Part shown: in pieces, positions 26,066-36,674 of the stretch
Numbering within the stretch: position 1 is the first letter of the stretch
Layout of the letters: each line of letters begins with the position of its first letter
Assembly: GCF_022682495.2 (NCBI RefSeq)
Contig: NC_071398.1
Coordinates: 14,266,934 to 14,330,933 of the forward strand
Source of the DNA: Desmodus rotundus
Taxonomy: Eukaryota > Chordata > Mammalia > Chiroptera > Phyllostomidae
Length of the DNA stretch: 64,000 nucleotides
Direction of reading: 5' to 3'
Notes under the pieces: model-generated
Databases searched by the model: none
The model's input: the letters and a program-made list of their open reading frames with translations, nothing else
What the model was told of the DNA's origin: nothing
Position numbers and translations under genes: made by a program

Positions 26066-27722
26066 AAAGGCAGGCAGGCAGGCTACCACCCTGATGGGAA
26101 GGCCTGAGAGGTTCAGAAAGAGGTCAGCAGCCTGGATTCCTGTTCAGACAGGGAGAGGTTAAAAGGTATTGAAAGGGCACGGGGCAGGGACCGATAGGCT
26201 GGGTCCGCGGGGGACAGGTTCTGAAGAGCCCCAGCAGCCAGGGGAGCCACCACCGGAGCTGCATTTTGCTCTTTAAACAGGGACTGACACGATCAGATTT
26301 GGGTGAAAACAAAAAGTACAGATGAATAATTCAGTCTTATCTCCTCTGTATCAAACGGGTAGTAGAGATTCTGTTACCCTGAATAATGTACAGTGCCCTT
26401 TAAAAAATAAAGTCTCAGAGCCCCCACGAGTACATCTGTGCATACCTAACGGTCCCCAGACTCATGGGGAAACCCTGGGGCAGCCAGAAATTCCCTCAAC
26501 AGTTCAGGGAGCCTGATTCCTGGAGAGGATGTAGTACCGAAGGCCCTCCAGATCTGTGGGTACCTGAGCTACAACTGAAGGACAGGCAGGCCTTCCATAA
26601 GTGATCAGAGTGGGCAGGAAAACATGGTTCGAGGAGAACAGCCGAAGGGCAGAGCCTAGGAGACCATGACATTAGGGGAGGGGATGAAATAGCAGCCGAG
26701 GGACATGCTAACTAAAGAATTGTGGGGGTGAAAGTATTAGGAGCTATTGCCAAAGGCCCGAATGTCATCCCAACTTGCGCTCTTTTGCCTGCATACGTGT
26801 GCATACTTGAAGATCGTTTGTTTTAATTAAATGTATTCATTGGGAAATATCAAAATTATCTAAAAACAATTCAAAGGCTATTAAATGCAGTACAAAGAAC
26901 TTTTTTCCCCCTGAACTAGTTGAAAGTGAGTTGCCAACCTAATACTCCATCACCCCCAAGTACTTCAGCAGTGCCGAGGTCCTCCAAACGGGGGCCCTTC
27001 CCAGAATACGATCAGGAATCATTACTGATACACTGCTACCACCTAACCCTCCGGTCCCATTCGAGTTTTGCCCGTGTCCCTGTCTTTGTACAAACTGACC
27101 CCATTCAGAGTCACGCATTCCTTTCGTTGTCCTCTCTTTAGCCTCCTTCGGACTGAGACAGTTCCTCGGACTCGTCTTGACTTTCACGACCTTCACACTT
27201 TTGAAAGTTACAGCCAATTACTTTGCAGAATGTCCCTCAATTTGGGTTTGTCTACTGTTTCCTCAGGATCAGATTCAGGTTATACACATGTTTGGCAGAA
27301 ACACCCTGGAAGCGATGTGTTCTTAGTATGGCCTCTCAGGAGATTGCTCTCTGTCCTTTTACCAACGATGTTCCCTTCGGCCAGTTCTTAGGCTTGTGTC
27401 TGCCGGACTTCTCCCCTGGAAGTTACCCTCGCCTTCTCTTGTAACAAAAACAAACAAACAAAAGACCTGGGACAATTTGAGCAGCCTAAATATTAATCAT
27501 AATGAATTATAACCCGCTGAATACGTATAAATTTGGATGAGCGATGTTGTTTCTCCTGAAACTTTCAACTTACTCATTTATACCAATCTGGACTCATGAC
27601 TTCCTGTTTTACTCAATGGGTTCCAAGCTCACTTATACTTTTTGCTTGCCCCAGCCCTGGAAGAAGCTATTTCTCCCTGACTTATTTTTCTGGGAAATGG
27701 TATTTAGAAATGGAGAAATTCT

Positions 27723-27925
27723 TGCCCTGGCTGGTGTGGCTCAGTGGACTGAGTGTGGGCCTGCAAACCACATGCCGGGGTTGCAGGCCAGGTCCCCAGT
27801 AGGGGCTGTGTGAGAGGCCACCACATATTGATATTTCTCTCCCTCTCTCCTTCTCTTCCCCTCTCTCTGAAAATAAATAAAATCTTTAAAAAAAAAAGAA
27901 AAGAAAAGAAAGAAAGAAAGAAACG
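27723..27925 (+). mobile_element. VES-type SINE with internal deletion, plus
   Basis: The head and tail are well preserved, but the B-box segment and the following GTCAGGGCACATGCCTG part are missing after CTGCAAACCACATGCC. The tail continues into an AAAG-type simple repeat (27889-27925). Confidence 0.85.
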
Positions 27926-28289
27926 GAGATTTAGGCACAAGGAAGGAGTGTTCGTTGCTATTAGGTTGTGTTTGCTCCCAGGATCTCTCAGCGCAGACAG
28001 CCAGGGAACAGACATATATAAACATAAACATACACATATATACATATTTTTATATCTGTGTGTGTGTACTGAAAACCGTGAGTTCGCACTCATAGCCCCA
28101 ACACCACCCCAACATTCTGTTTTTTTCTTTCCATCATTTTTAACTCCCTTCTCTTGTCAGTGAGAAACCTATTTCCTTTCATGCACTAACATATTCGATC
28201 ATCACTGTACGTAACCGTTCTCCCTTCCCCACATCAATCCTATCCCTGCCTCCCTACCACGTGACCCCACGGTGGACTCCGTCTCAGGT

Positions 28290-28480
28290 ACTCACTTCAC
28301 CCCACTCAGATTCTGACAACCCGTGTGGATGCCCTCCTCACCCCACCTGGGCTGATACCCAGTCAGACCGGTCCCCATGGGTTTGCTCTCCTCGCCCTAC
28401 TTGGGCTCTGACACCCTGTGCCCTCCCTACCACATCCCCACCAGGAAGATGCCTTTTTCACCCTACCTGGGTTACCTCTC
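28290..28480. repeat. Degenerate minisatellite-like tract
   Basis: The core CTCACCCCACCTGGGCT recurs in varied form at about 28295, 28335, 28390 and 28457, with spacings of roughly 40, 55 and 67 bp, in C-rich DNA. Units are too diverged and irregular for a clean tandem repeat. Confidence 0.4.
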
Positions 28481-29299
28481 CATGCCAAGCCATTCCCCGC
28501 CTCCCGTGCCCCCCACGCTCCCAGGGACACTCTCTTCACCCTCCAGTTCCAAAAACTGGCTCTGGGTCACCACAGCTCCCACCCCAGCCCCAGACACCCA
28601 CCACGCCCTGCCCACCTAATCCAAATCAGTGGGGAAGAGGAAGACTTCGGTTTATTTTGAGCAGGGAAGCTGTGGTGGTAGAGATGCCGGTTGGCTTGTC
28701 TGTCGCTCCCCGACTACTAGCTGTGAAGGGCAAGGCACACCTCGTTTACCTCCTCCCTGGCGTCTTGAGGGTCACCCACTCATGCCCCCAGTTCCTCGGA
28801 AGGTGGCAGTGGTGGCTGAGGAGCAGCAGGGAAGAGGCTCCAGGGGGCCACATACTTCAACTATTTATGCAGAAACCCACACAGGCAGATGGCAAACTGC
28901 TTTGCCCAAGAAATCAGGCAGTTGCCCAGGTGATGGAGTTTATGGTGTGCTGAGAGCTTGTCTGCCCAAAAATAACTCTTCTGCTCACAGTCTAAACTAG
29001 CAGTTTATTTCTTCCGACTTAAGAGCTGGTGTTTAGCAATGCCCAGGCTGGGGGGAAGTGTGAAGACTGGGTAGAGGAAGGCAGCAACGACTCCTGCATC
29101 CTCCGTCCCAACTCTGCTCCCCTCTGTGCGCCCTTAACAGATAATCTCCCTCCCTGGCCTGCGTCCCCATCCTGAAAGCATGATTTCTCTCTCAGGCCCT
29201 TTCAAGAACTAAGGCTGTCTCTCACACAACTGTTTCAGAACTATATGCATGCTTGGCACCACACAAATCCCTCGTCTCAGGGCATCCAGCCTCCCTGAG

Positions 29300-29430
29300 A
29301 CATAGGCGAGATTCTCCTCACTCCTTTCCTGAAGAGGAGCTAAGATCCAGAGGTTAAGTGACTTGTCTGTATAGCTTTACACACTGTGAGGTTCTGGAGT
29401 CAGGACTCAAACCCAAGTCGACCTGACTTG
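29300..29430 (-). repeat. MIR, minus
   Basis: CCAGAGGTTAAGTGACTTGT and GTCAGGACTCAAACCCAAGT match complementary MIR. Confidence 0.65.
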
Positions 29431-30891
29431 AGGCTCCCAGCTGGAGGCGGCCCACGTGTCCGGCCGGGAGCTGTGGGCCAGTTTGCCTCTGATGTCAGAG
29501 CACTGCCAGTTCAGCTCAAGGCCAGAAACACTTATGGTTACAAGTGTAGGTGAAATCCACCTGGCAAAGCGGCTGCTTGGAGGCTGTTGGCTGATGCCTC
29601 CTTTGAGGACTCAAAGTCAGCAGCAGGGAGGTGTTGGCTGCACTATCCTTTGTGCCCAGGAGCATGGTGCCATGGGAGTTACAAGGGAAACCTTCTCCCA
29701 AGGATGTCCGAGTTACGGTAAACCCACCAGTTCCCAGATGCTGACTACCCCTGGGGCTGGGGGAGTGAAAGGGAGAAGGTGGGGCAGGAGACAGAAAGCT
29801 GAGAGGCCACACAGGGGGACCAGCAGGGTCCAAACTCCCACAGACATGGGAATTCCCATTCCCACAACAACACACTTTGTCGAAGCCTGAGAAGCCCTGT
29901 GGGTGCATGTTCTCGAACGGCATTCTGTGGAGCCTGGACGATGTCCACAGTCACAGCCGGGTGAGAAAACCCACAGCTGAGCCTTTTGGAAGAGTCATAC
30001 CTGCCTATCCAGTTACCCATAAAACAAATTCTTGTAAAAAATCACCCAGTCTCTTTAATTTAGTTAAACTTAAGTCTTCCCACTCTACTTAACCACCTGT
30101 ATGTCCAGAACACACTTTGGAAAAGCCAGATTTCGGCTTTGAGGAAGGGGAAGGGGAATGTCAAGAGTGAGGCTGCCAGTGAGGGGCGAGGCTGCCCAGC
30201 AGCAGCGCCTTCCCGTGCAGTCGCCACAGGGCAAAGCAGCTCCTGCTGTCTGCTCGCCTCCCGCGGGCCAGCTGTGAGAGAGAAGATACCCTCTCGGATG
30301 GGTTTTCAGGGTGCAAAACCACTGAGAAGTAACTGGAATCGCTCAAATACCTTCTCGACACACATATTTATCTGTATGCCAAGTTCAAACAAGTACAGTG
30401 TTTAGTTTCCTATACACTCCCCAGTGGAATTCCAGGCTAACATTTGTTAGATGCCTCTGAGTAGGTCAAAAATGGATTCCCAGCAAAATGGTGCCAGATA
30501 TTTTAAATATTGAGGACAGATGTAACATGCCAGAGGCTGCTGACAGACGTACCAAAGCAACCCCACTCTCTAAAACAAATCACTGCCTTAAAAAAGGGAC
30601 ATACTTTTCAATTGTTGGGCTCTTCTTCAAACAAAAAATTAAGATGCTTATCATCTGAAGTTCAGATCTTATTTTAAATAGTTCCTTAAAGAAGCTGATT
30701 GGGTGAGGGGGGTTTGCAGGGAGGCAGGGCGGGGAAGATGGAGAAGCCTGATGACCACTTAGGAATGTTCAGTTCAATGTTCTAGAAAAATACCTCGACA
30801 TTCTTGTGATTTATCTTGAGTTGCTTGATAAATACAATCAAGATAGAACACAATGTTAAATGTTAACACTACTGGGAAAAATGTTAACTAT

Positions 30892-31045
30892 AGCCCTGGC
30901 CAGGGAGTGGGTTGGTTGGAATGTCTTCCCCATGTGCCAGGGTTGCGGGTTTGATCCCTGGTCGGGGCACATACAAGAATCAATCAGGGGGTGCACAGAT
31001 GGGTAGAGCAATGGTTCCATGCCTCACCCCCAAAAAAATCAGTAA
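30892..31045 (+). mobile_element. VES-related SINE, partial and old, plus
   Basis: AGCCCTGGCCAGGGAGTGGG head, TGCGGGTTTGATCCCTGGTC, then an unusual AATCAATCAGGGGGTGCAC tail region. Partial and divergent. Confidence 0.6.
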
Positions 31046-31749
31046 GTGAAAAAAATTTAAATTCACTTTATCCACGTAGGAACGTATTAACAAAATTAGA
31101 AACACTTGAAAGGTTAGGCACCTTCTGTGTGAAATGCTGACCAAGGTCTCAACCTCTCCCCAAAGAACCCTGGTTCCCACTGATGTGGTGCCCCCCAAGC
31201 CCTTATTCCTGGCCTCTTAACCCCCTGCTATCTCAGTGTCTCCCCTCCCTTCCCACTGTAAGATTCCCTCATTATCAGAGCCCAGGGAAAGGCTTGGGGC
31301 TGTCTGGACTGTGGCCCAGCACACTGCACCCGCAAGGTGCGCTCTCCAGCCTCAGCGGGAGTTCTGGTTTCTTCCTTGCTCCTGCTCTCCACACTGCTCA
31401 GGCTGTCATCTCCACCTCTCCCCATCAGAACACATGGTCTGTGCCTCATCAAACAAGTCAGAGAGCCTCTGCATCCTTGTGGCTGTCTGTGGGCCTTGCA
31501 AGGTAAAGAACACAGAGCTAAGGGGCCAGCGCGGTCCTTGCCTCTGGAACCCGGGACTCAGGTGTGGCGTGCCAAGGAACTACACCAGGAGAGTGGTTAC
31601 AGGATATCCATCCCTCCACCATTTTCTTTGGAGATGATTTCTAAACTACAAAATGTAAAATGCCACCAATGGGAAGTGTAGATTCCACAGGGGCATAAAG
31701 AGGGTTGCTGGAACAATGTTTATTAGGGTTTCCTAGAGGTATTTTCAGA

Positions 31750-32000
31750 GCTAACAACCACACTGAAAACCTACCACATGCCAGGCACGTGTGTATCTCC
31801 TTTAATGTTTGAAATGAGTGGGAGGAAATTTTGTGCCCACTTTACAAAGGCCTCAGAGGGGTTAAATTGCCCAATTTTGGTTGTTTTCTTGTTCTGCTTC
31901 TTGATCAATTTCTCATCTAAAATGTATTTGCCTAATTTCAAAGTAATAAGACTTCCATAAGGTCAGAGGAAGACCAGGATTTGAACCCACGGGAGCCCAT
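31750..32000 (-). repeat. MIR, minus, with internal insertion
   Basis: CTACCACATGCCAGGCACGT, CCACTTTACAAAGGCCTCAG and, later, ACCAGGATTTGAACCCA. An AT-rich stretch separates the two ends. Confidence 0.55.
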
Positions 32001-32479
32001 GGCCTCCTCCCACCCCCATTCCCGCTGCCTCCCTCCACGCGCTGCTCCCAACCCAAAGGTGGCAGGAGAGAAAAATCCAGATGTAGACCTGGCGAAGTCT
32101 ACATCTCAGGGCCCGCCAAGAGCCCTTACCACAGGGGCCCCCCTAAGCTCTTCATGCCTTGAGAGGTAGAGGGCCAGGACAGGAGAGCGGCAGGCACCTC
32201 AGCCAGCCTTCCTCAGCGAACTGTGGCTGCGGACCCTTCCCTTTTCACAGGTATTCTGTGCACATCTCTTTGGGTATATTCTCCGCCGTTTCCCCGCCTA
32301 ACAAGAATGACTCCTCCATCCGTGACAGAAAGGGCAAAAGGCTAAACAGCAGCACGCGTGCTTAGGACCACAGGTGAAAACACTTTCAATTAACACTGTT
32401 TTCCCCATATGCTTAAATCAGTGCAGTAAATACCTGCACAGCAGCACAATTAGCTGAAACTCAGAAACTAGACTTTTTG

Positions 32480-32640
32480 TGCTCAAATGCTGTCTCTGAC
32501 CTTAGTAGCTGTTCAGCCTATCCGTGCCTCAGTTTCCTCATCTGGGAACTAAGATGGAGAAGACAGAGGCACTTGTCTCACAGAGTGAGGTGAGGATTGA
32601 ACCACTCTATGCAAAACGTCAGAGTCGCTGGTGTACCACG
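32480..32640 (+). repeat. MIR, plus
   Basis: GTGCCTCAGTTTCCTCATCT and GTGAGGTGAGGATTGAACCA. Confidence 0.7.
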
Positions 32641-32829
32641 ATCTCTAACTAAGTCTTTGCTATCACACTGTTACTGCTGGTGTCACTGAATAATCCCCCA
32701 TACGGGGGTTTGTTCACCGAGCTTCCTAAATTCAATTTTAAAGCAAAACATAATAGCGAGTTATTAACTTCTACAACTGCTGAGAGGTGCACGGAACGAC
32801 AGAACCTTTATGGGAAAGGACTCTGATAA

Positions 32830-33060
32830 TCTCCAACAACTACAGATGCACATACGTTTACCTTTTGACTAGTCACACTGCCAGGAAATCACCCTGAAGA
32901 TGCACCTCCCCAAGTAAAAACAACACATGCACAAGGTGATTCATTGCAGCATACGTAAAAACACGACTAATGTCCAACTATAGGAGACTTGTTGAGTGAA
33001 CTATGGGACATCCACATAACTGAGTGCCATGAAACCATAAAAAATAGACAATTGAGATAA
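32830..33060 (+). mobile_element. Old L1 fragment (ORF2 end/3' region)
   Basis: It resembles the L1 segment around GATTCATTGCAGCATA, ACTAATGTCCAACTATAGGA and GGGACATCCACATAACTGAG. Decayed. Confidence 0.55.
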
Positions 33061-33284
33061 ATCAACTTTCAAACAATGTTAATTCGGTTTTTTCTAAGTA
33101 CCAATCCCAGCTAACAGGAACCAGGACTCCCTGGGAAAGTAGCTGATTCCAGGTCAGAGGCAGAGGAAATACAAGGTTAGCCTGGAACGTCTTTCTATGC
33201 CAGAAAGTAAGGAAATGTGCAAAGACCCATGGGGGTGTGTCAAAAGGACATAGCTGGTAAGATCTAGTGTTTAGAATATAAAGA

Positions 33285-34266
33285 GAAATCTTAGAACTCA
33301 ATAATAGAGAGACAATTTTTATTTTTTTAAACATTTTATATATTTTTAGAGGGGAAGGGAAGGAGAAAGAGAGGGAGAGAAACATCAATGTGTGGTTGCT
33401 CTCCCACACCCCCTACGATCTGGCCCTCGACCCAGGCATGTGCCCTGACTGGGAATCAAACCAGCGACTCTTTGGTCCACAGGCTGGTGCTCAACCCACT
33501 GAGCCACACCAGCTAGGGCTGAAAAGTCAATTTTTAAATGAGCAAAGGATTTGAACAGACAACTCTCCTAAGGTATACAAATGCTCAATAAGCACATGAA
33601 AAAAATGCCCAACATCATTAGTCACTAGGGATCAATGCCTAGAGACAGCGCTTCACATCTATTAGGATGGCTATAGTTAAACAAAACACTCCCAGAAAAC
33701 AAGTGTTGACCACCATGTGAAGAAATCAGAACCCCTTACACACTGGTGGTGGGAGTGTGAAGTGGTTTAGCTGCTAAGAAAAGTTTGGTGGGTCTTAAGT
33801 TGAAATTGAACTACCGTATGATGCAGCAATCCCACTCCTAGGTATAGGCCCCAAAGAACATGTTTACACAAAAACTTCCATAAATGTTCACAGCAACATT
33901 ATTCATAACCAACAACTGGAAACCCAAATGTGTATAAACAGATATGGCAACAGGAAGTTATTAAGACATAAAGAGGACCTAAATACTGATACCACAACAC
34001 TGCTGAACCTGGAAAACATGCTAAATGAAAGCAGACACACACAAAAAGGCCACGTCATTCCATTTACATTTTAAACTATCCAGAGTAGGCAAATCCATAA
34101 ATTTGTGGGTGCCAGAGAAATGGGAGGGACGGGAGAACTGGTTGTTACAGGTACAGGTTCTTTTGGGGATGATGTTCTGGAATTTGATAGTGGTAATGGG
34201 TGTACAACTGGAATATACCAATCCCTGGAATTGAACATTTTTTAAATGGATTTTATGTTGTAAATT

Positions 34267-34298
<32 letters not shown>
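33285..34298 (+). mobile_element. L1 3' end with poly(A), interrupted by a VES SINE
   Basis: Sense L1 sequence (AAATGAGCAAAGGATTTGAA, GCAGCAATCCCACTCCTAGG, ATTATTCATAACCAACAACT) ends in an A-run at about 34270-34298. A minus VES SINE occupies 33320-33520, with the short duplication CAATTTTTA on each side, so it landed in the L1 later. Confidence 0.7.
33320..33520 (-). mobile_element. VES-type SINE inside L1, minus
   Basis: Tail TTTTTTTAAACATTTTATAT and head complement GAGCCACACCAGCTAGGGCT. Flanked by CAATTTTTA duplicates within L1 sequence. Confidence 0.85.
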
Positions 34299-34306
<8 letters not shown>

Positions 34307-34514
34307 TGGCGTGGCTCAGTTGGTTGTAGCATCACCCTATAGCCCAAGGGTTGTGGTTTGATTCCCGGTCAAGGCACAAACCTAGGTTGTGGGTCCAATC
34401 CCTGTTACGGGCACATACAGGAGGCAACCAATCGATGTTTCTCTCTCTCTGTCTTTAAAAGCAATGGAAAAAAAATGTTCTTGGGTGAGGATAAAAAAAA
34501 AAAAAAAAAAAAAG
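34299..34514 (+). mobile_element. Older bat SINE subtype, plus, after an L1 poly(A)
   Basis: Head GCCCTGGCTGGCGTGGCTCA directly follows a ~29-nt A-run. It carries a second promoter-like segment, GGGTCCAATCCCTGTTACGG, absent from the main VES copies, and ends in a poly(A) run. Confidence 0.75.
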
Positions 34515-34961
34515 ACAACTAGTTGAAGGGGTCACCACTCATCAAAGCTGGGGCAAGTTGCACATCAGGATTATTAGACTTGAAAAAAATAAAACCAAAT
34601 TCATAGTGGAAATTACCACCCAAAAAGTACAGAAGACAGAAAACTCTTTTTTATAGATGAATGCCAGCTAATACAAATGCAGGAGGAATGACAGGATAAG
34701 AAAATTACCATTTAAAAACTAGTGACTGGTTTTGGGCAAGGATCCACAGTGAATGCTGTAAGCAATGTGCAAATGGTGGCTTAAGACCAAGATATTCCAT
34801 GGTTTTCATCCCGCAGCTCTTTTGAGAGATCTGGGGTTGCATCCACCTTAACCAAGGACACAAACTCAGCATCACCAATACAAGGATGAGTTGCTATGAT
34901 ACATCATACAACTGGAACATACACAACTTCACTTACATAGCAGCCTTGCAAAACGTTTAAC

Positions 34962-35190
34962 CTGCCCTGACCAGCGTGGCTGTGTGGGGGTTGGGCATTG
35001 GTCCATAAAGCAAAAGGCTGCCAGTTTGATTCCAGGTGAGGGCACGGGCCTGGGCTGTGGGCCAGGGCCCCAGTTGGAGGTGTGTGAGAGGCAACCAATG
35101 GATGTTTCCCTGCACGTCGGTATTTTTTCCTCCCCCATTGCCCCTTCTCTAAAATTAAATACATAGAATCTTTAAAAAGTAAAATAAAAA
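34962..35190 (+). mobile_element. VES-type SINE, plus
   Basis: CTGCCCTGACCAGCGTGGCT head, GGGCCAGGGCCCCAGTTGGA body, AAATTAAATACATAGAATC tail. Confidence 0.82.
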
Positions 35191-35342
35191 GTTTAACCTG
35201 AATCAAATCATGAGTAACAATAAGACTAATCCAGAATGTGGGATTTTTCTATAAAACAACTGGGTTGAATTCATCTATTTAGGGGTGAAATGCCCGGACT
35301 TTAAAACTTATTTTAAATGACTCAGTGGGGGAGGGGGAGGAA

Positions 35343-35346
<4 letters not shown>

Positions 35347-35386
<40 letters not shown>
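35347..35386. repeat. (GT)20 microsatellite
   Basis: An uninterrupted 40-bp GT run. Probably length-polymorphic. Confidence 0.95.
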
Positions 35387-35390
<4 letters not shown>

Positions 35391-36123
35391 CGTTTAGAGC
35401 AATATGTAGGGAAGGAGAGGAAGGGCAACAGAGAGAAAGCAAATGTGGCAAAAAGTTACTAGCTGGTGAATTTATGTAAAAGAACATGGGTATTCAATAT
35501 ACTCCTCTTTCACCTTTTTTGTAAGTTTATGACTTTTCAAAATAAAAATTGGGGGAGAAAATTTGTATAATACATTAGCTTAAAAAAAAATAGGGGTGGG
35601 TGGGATGAGGGAAAAGTGGTGGTGAGAAAATGGAGACAACTGTATTCAGACATTAATTTTTTTTAAAGTACAAAAAAATTAACATGCTTAAAGTGTAATA
35701 ATCAGAAACACGATGCATCTCTAATACAAGGAATCTGATTTTCTCGAGCACACTTTACTGTTCTCATTATGGTGGAGGTGCCCTGCAATTCCTCTATGAA
35801 CCCTCAGGGCTTCTAAACTGATTAAGTGACAATCACTTAGCCTAATTCAGACAATCACAAATTTGTCCGCGAGGCAAGAAAACAGGCTGGACAACTCACA
35901 AACCCCACTGCACTTGACCCACAGCGTGGAACTCCATATACCTCAAAATGGCTTTCAGACGTTTTTTCTTTAACAGAGCTGCTGATAATTCAAGTGCGAA
36001 AGGTACGCATTTTCAGCTACAGGAGAGATACCCCACATGATTAGCAGATAATTCAATGTACCCCCTGTGGGAGGATTTATCATAAAGAAAGTCACCAAAA
36101 ATTTTAAGCAGTCTAGATTTGTG

Positions 36124-36129
36124 TTTATT
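36124..36129 (-). promoter_or_regulatory. DYNC1LI2: Candidate DYNC1LI2 poly(A) signal AATAAA (distal)
   Basis: A second minus-strand AATAAA about 2.82 kb after the stop, followed by T/GT-rich sequence (TTTTTGGTGACTTTCTTT). It could be the main or an alternative end. Confidence 0.45.
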
Positions 36130-36668
36130 GAAGCCAGTAATTAGAGACATCTTCTTTTCAGCACTAGAAAGCGAGGTTCCACACGACTGCGTACTGCATC
36201 TGGATGGAGCCACAGCCCTGGACTAAGGCTGGTCGGGGAATAATCTGCAGTCCTTATTTTAAGTTAAAAACACCCATAAACCCAGTATGGAGACAACGGT
36301 GAACTTTCACTTACAGCTTCAACATTGTTAAGGTCATGATGTACAGAGCAGTCACTTCCACCTTGGAAAAACTAATGAAATGCAACATCTTCAATTTAAA
36401 TACTGATTTTAAAATGCCAATCAAAAAAAGTGCAAACAAAATTAAAAAATTCTAGCAGCATACCCGTTGAATTTTTAGGAAAGTCCAATTCATGGCCTTA
36501 ATACAGTCACATCTTCAAAACTGGGCTTCTATCTTAGATTTTTCTATTTCAAAGACAAACAGCAGATGTAACTGTATAATGTCTACAGTCATAAAATTGT
36601 CTTTAACAGTCTACCACACAAGTGTATTCTGCAAATAAACTGAATTTTACTTTAAAAAGTAAAGGCTG

Positions 36669-36674
36669 TTTATT
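36669..36674 (-). promoter_or_regulatory. DYNC1LI2: Candidate DYNC1LI2 poly(A) signal AATAAA (proximal)
   Basis: A minus-strand AATAAA about 2.27 kb after the stop codon. It is followed within ~50 nt by a GT-rich tract (CTTGTGTGGTAGACTGT), a good downstream element. Confidence 0.5.

Larger units (their letters stand above)
17801..36099. other. CMTM4-DYNC1LI2 intergenic region
   Basis: It separates the CMTM4 promoter from the DYNC1LI2 3' end. It contains VES SINEs, a Tigger transposon, L1 3' ends, MIRs and simple repeats listed individually. Stretches without recognised repeats are 19.7-23.8, 26.1-27.7, 28.6-29.3 and 29.5-30.9 kb. I see no gene there; long open frames are GC-rich or chance. 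Confidence 0.7.

Noticed and set aside
28261..28953. 230-codon open frame, plus strand
   Set aside because: Pro/Thr/Ser-rich translation of a C-rich repetitive tract. No splice signals or family resemblance.
35347..35386. GT repeat as a structured or regulatory element
   Set aside because: An ordinary dinucleotide microsatellite; nothing in the context indicates function.
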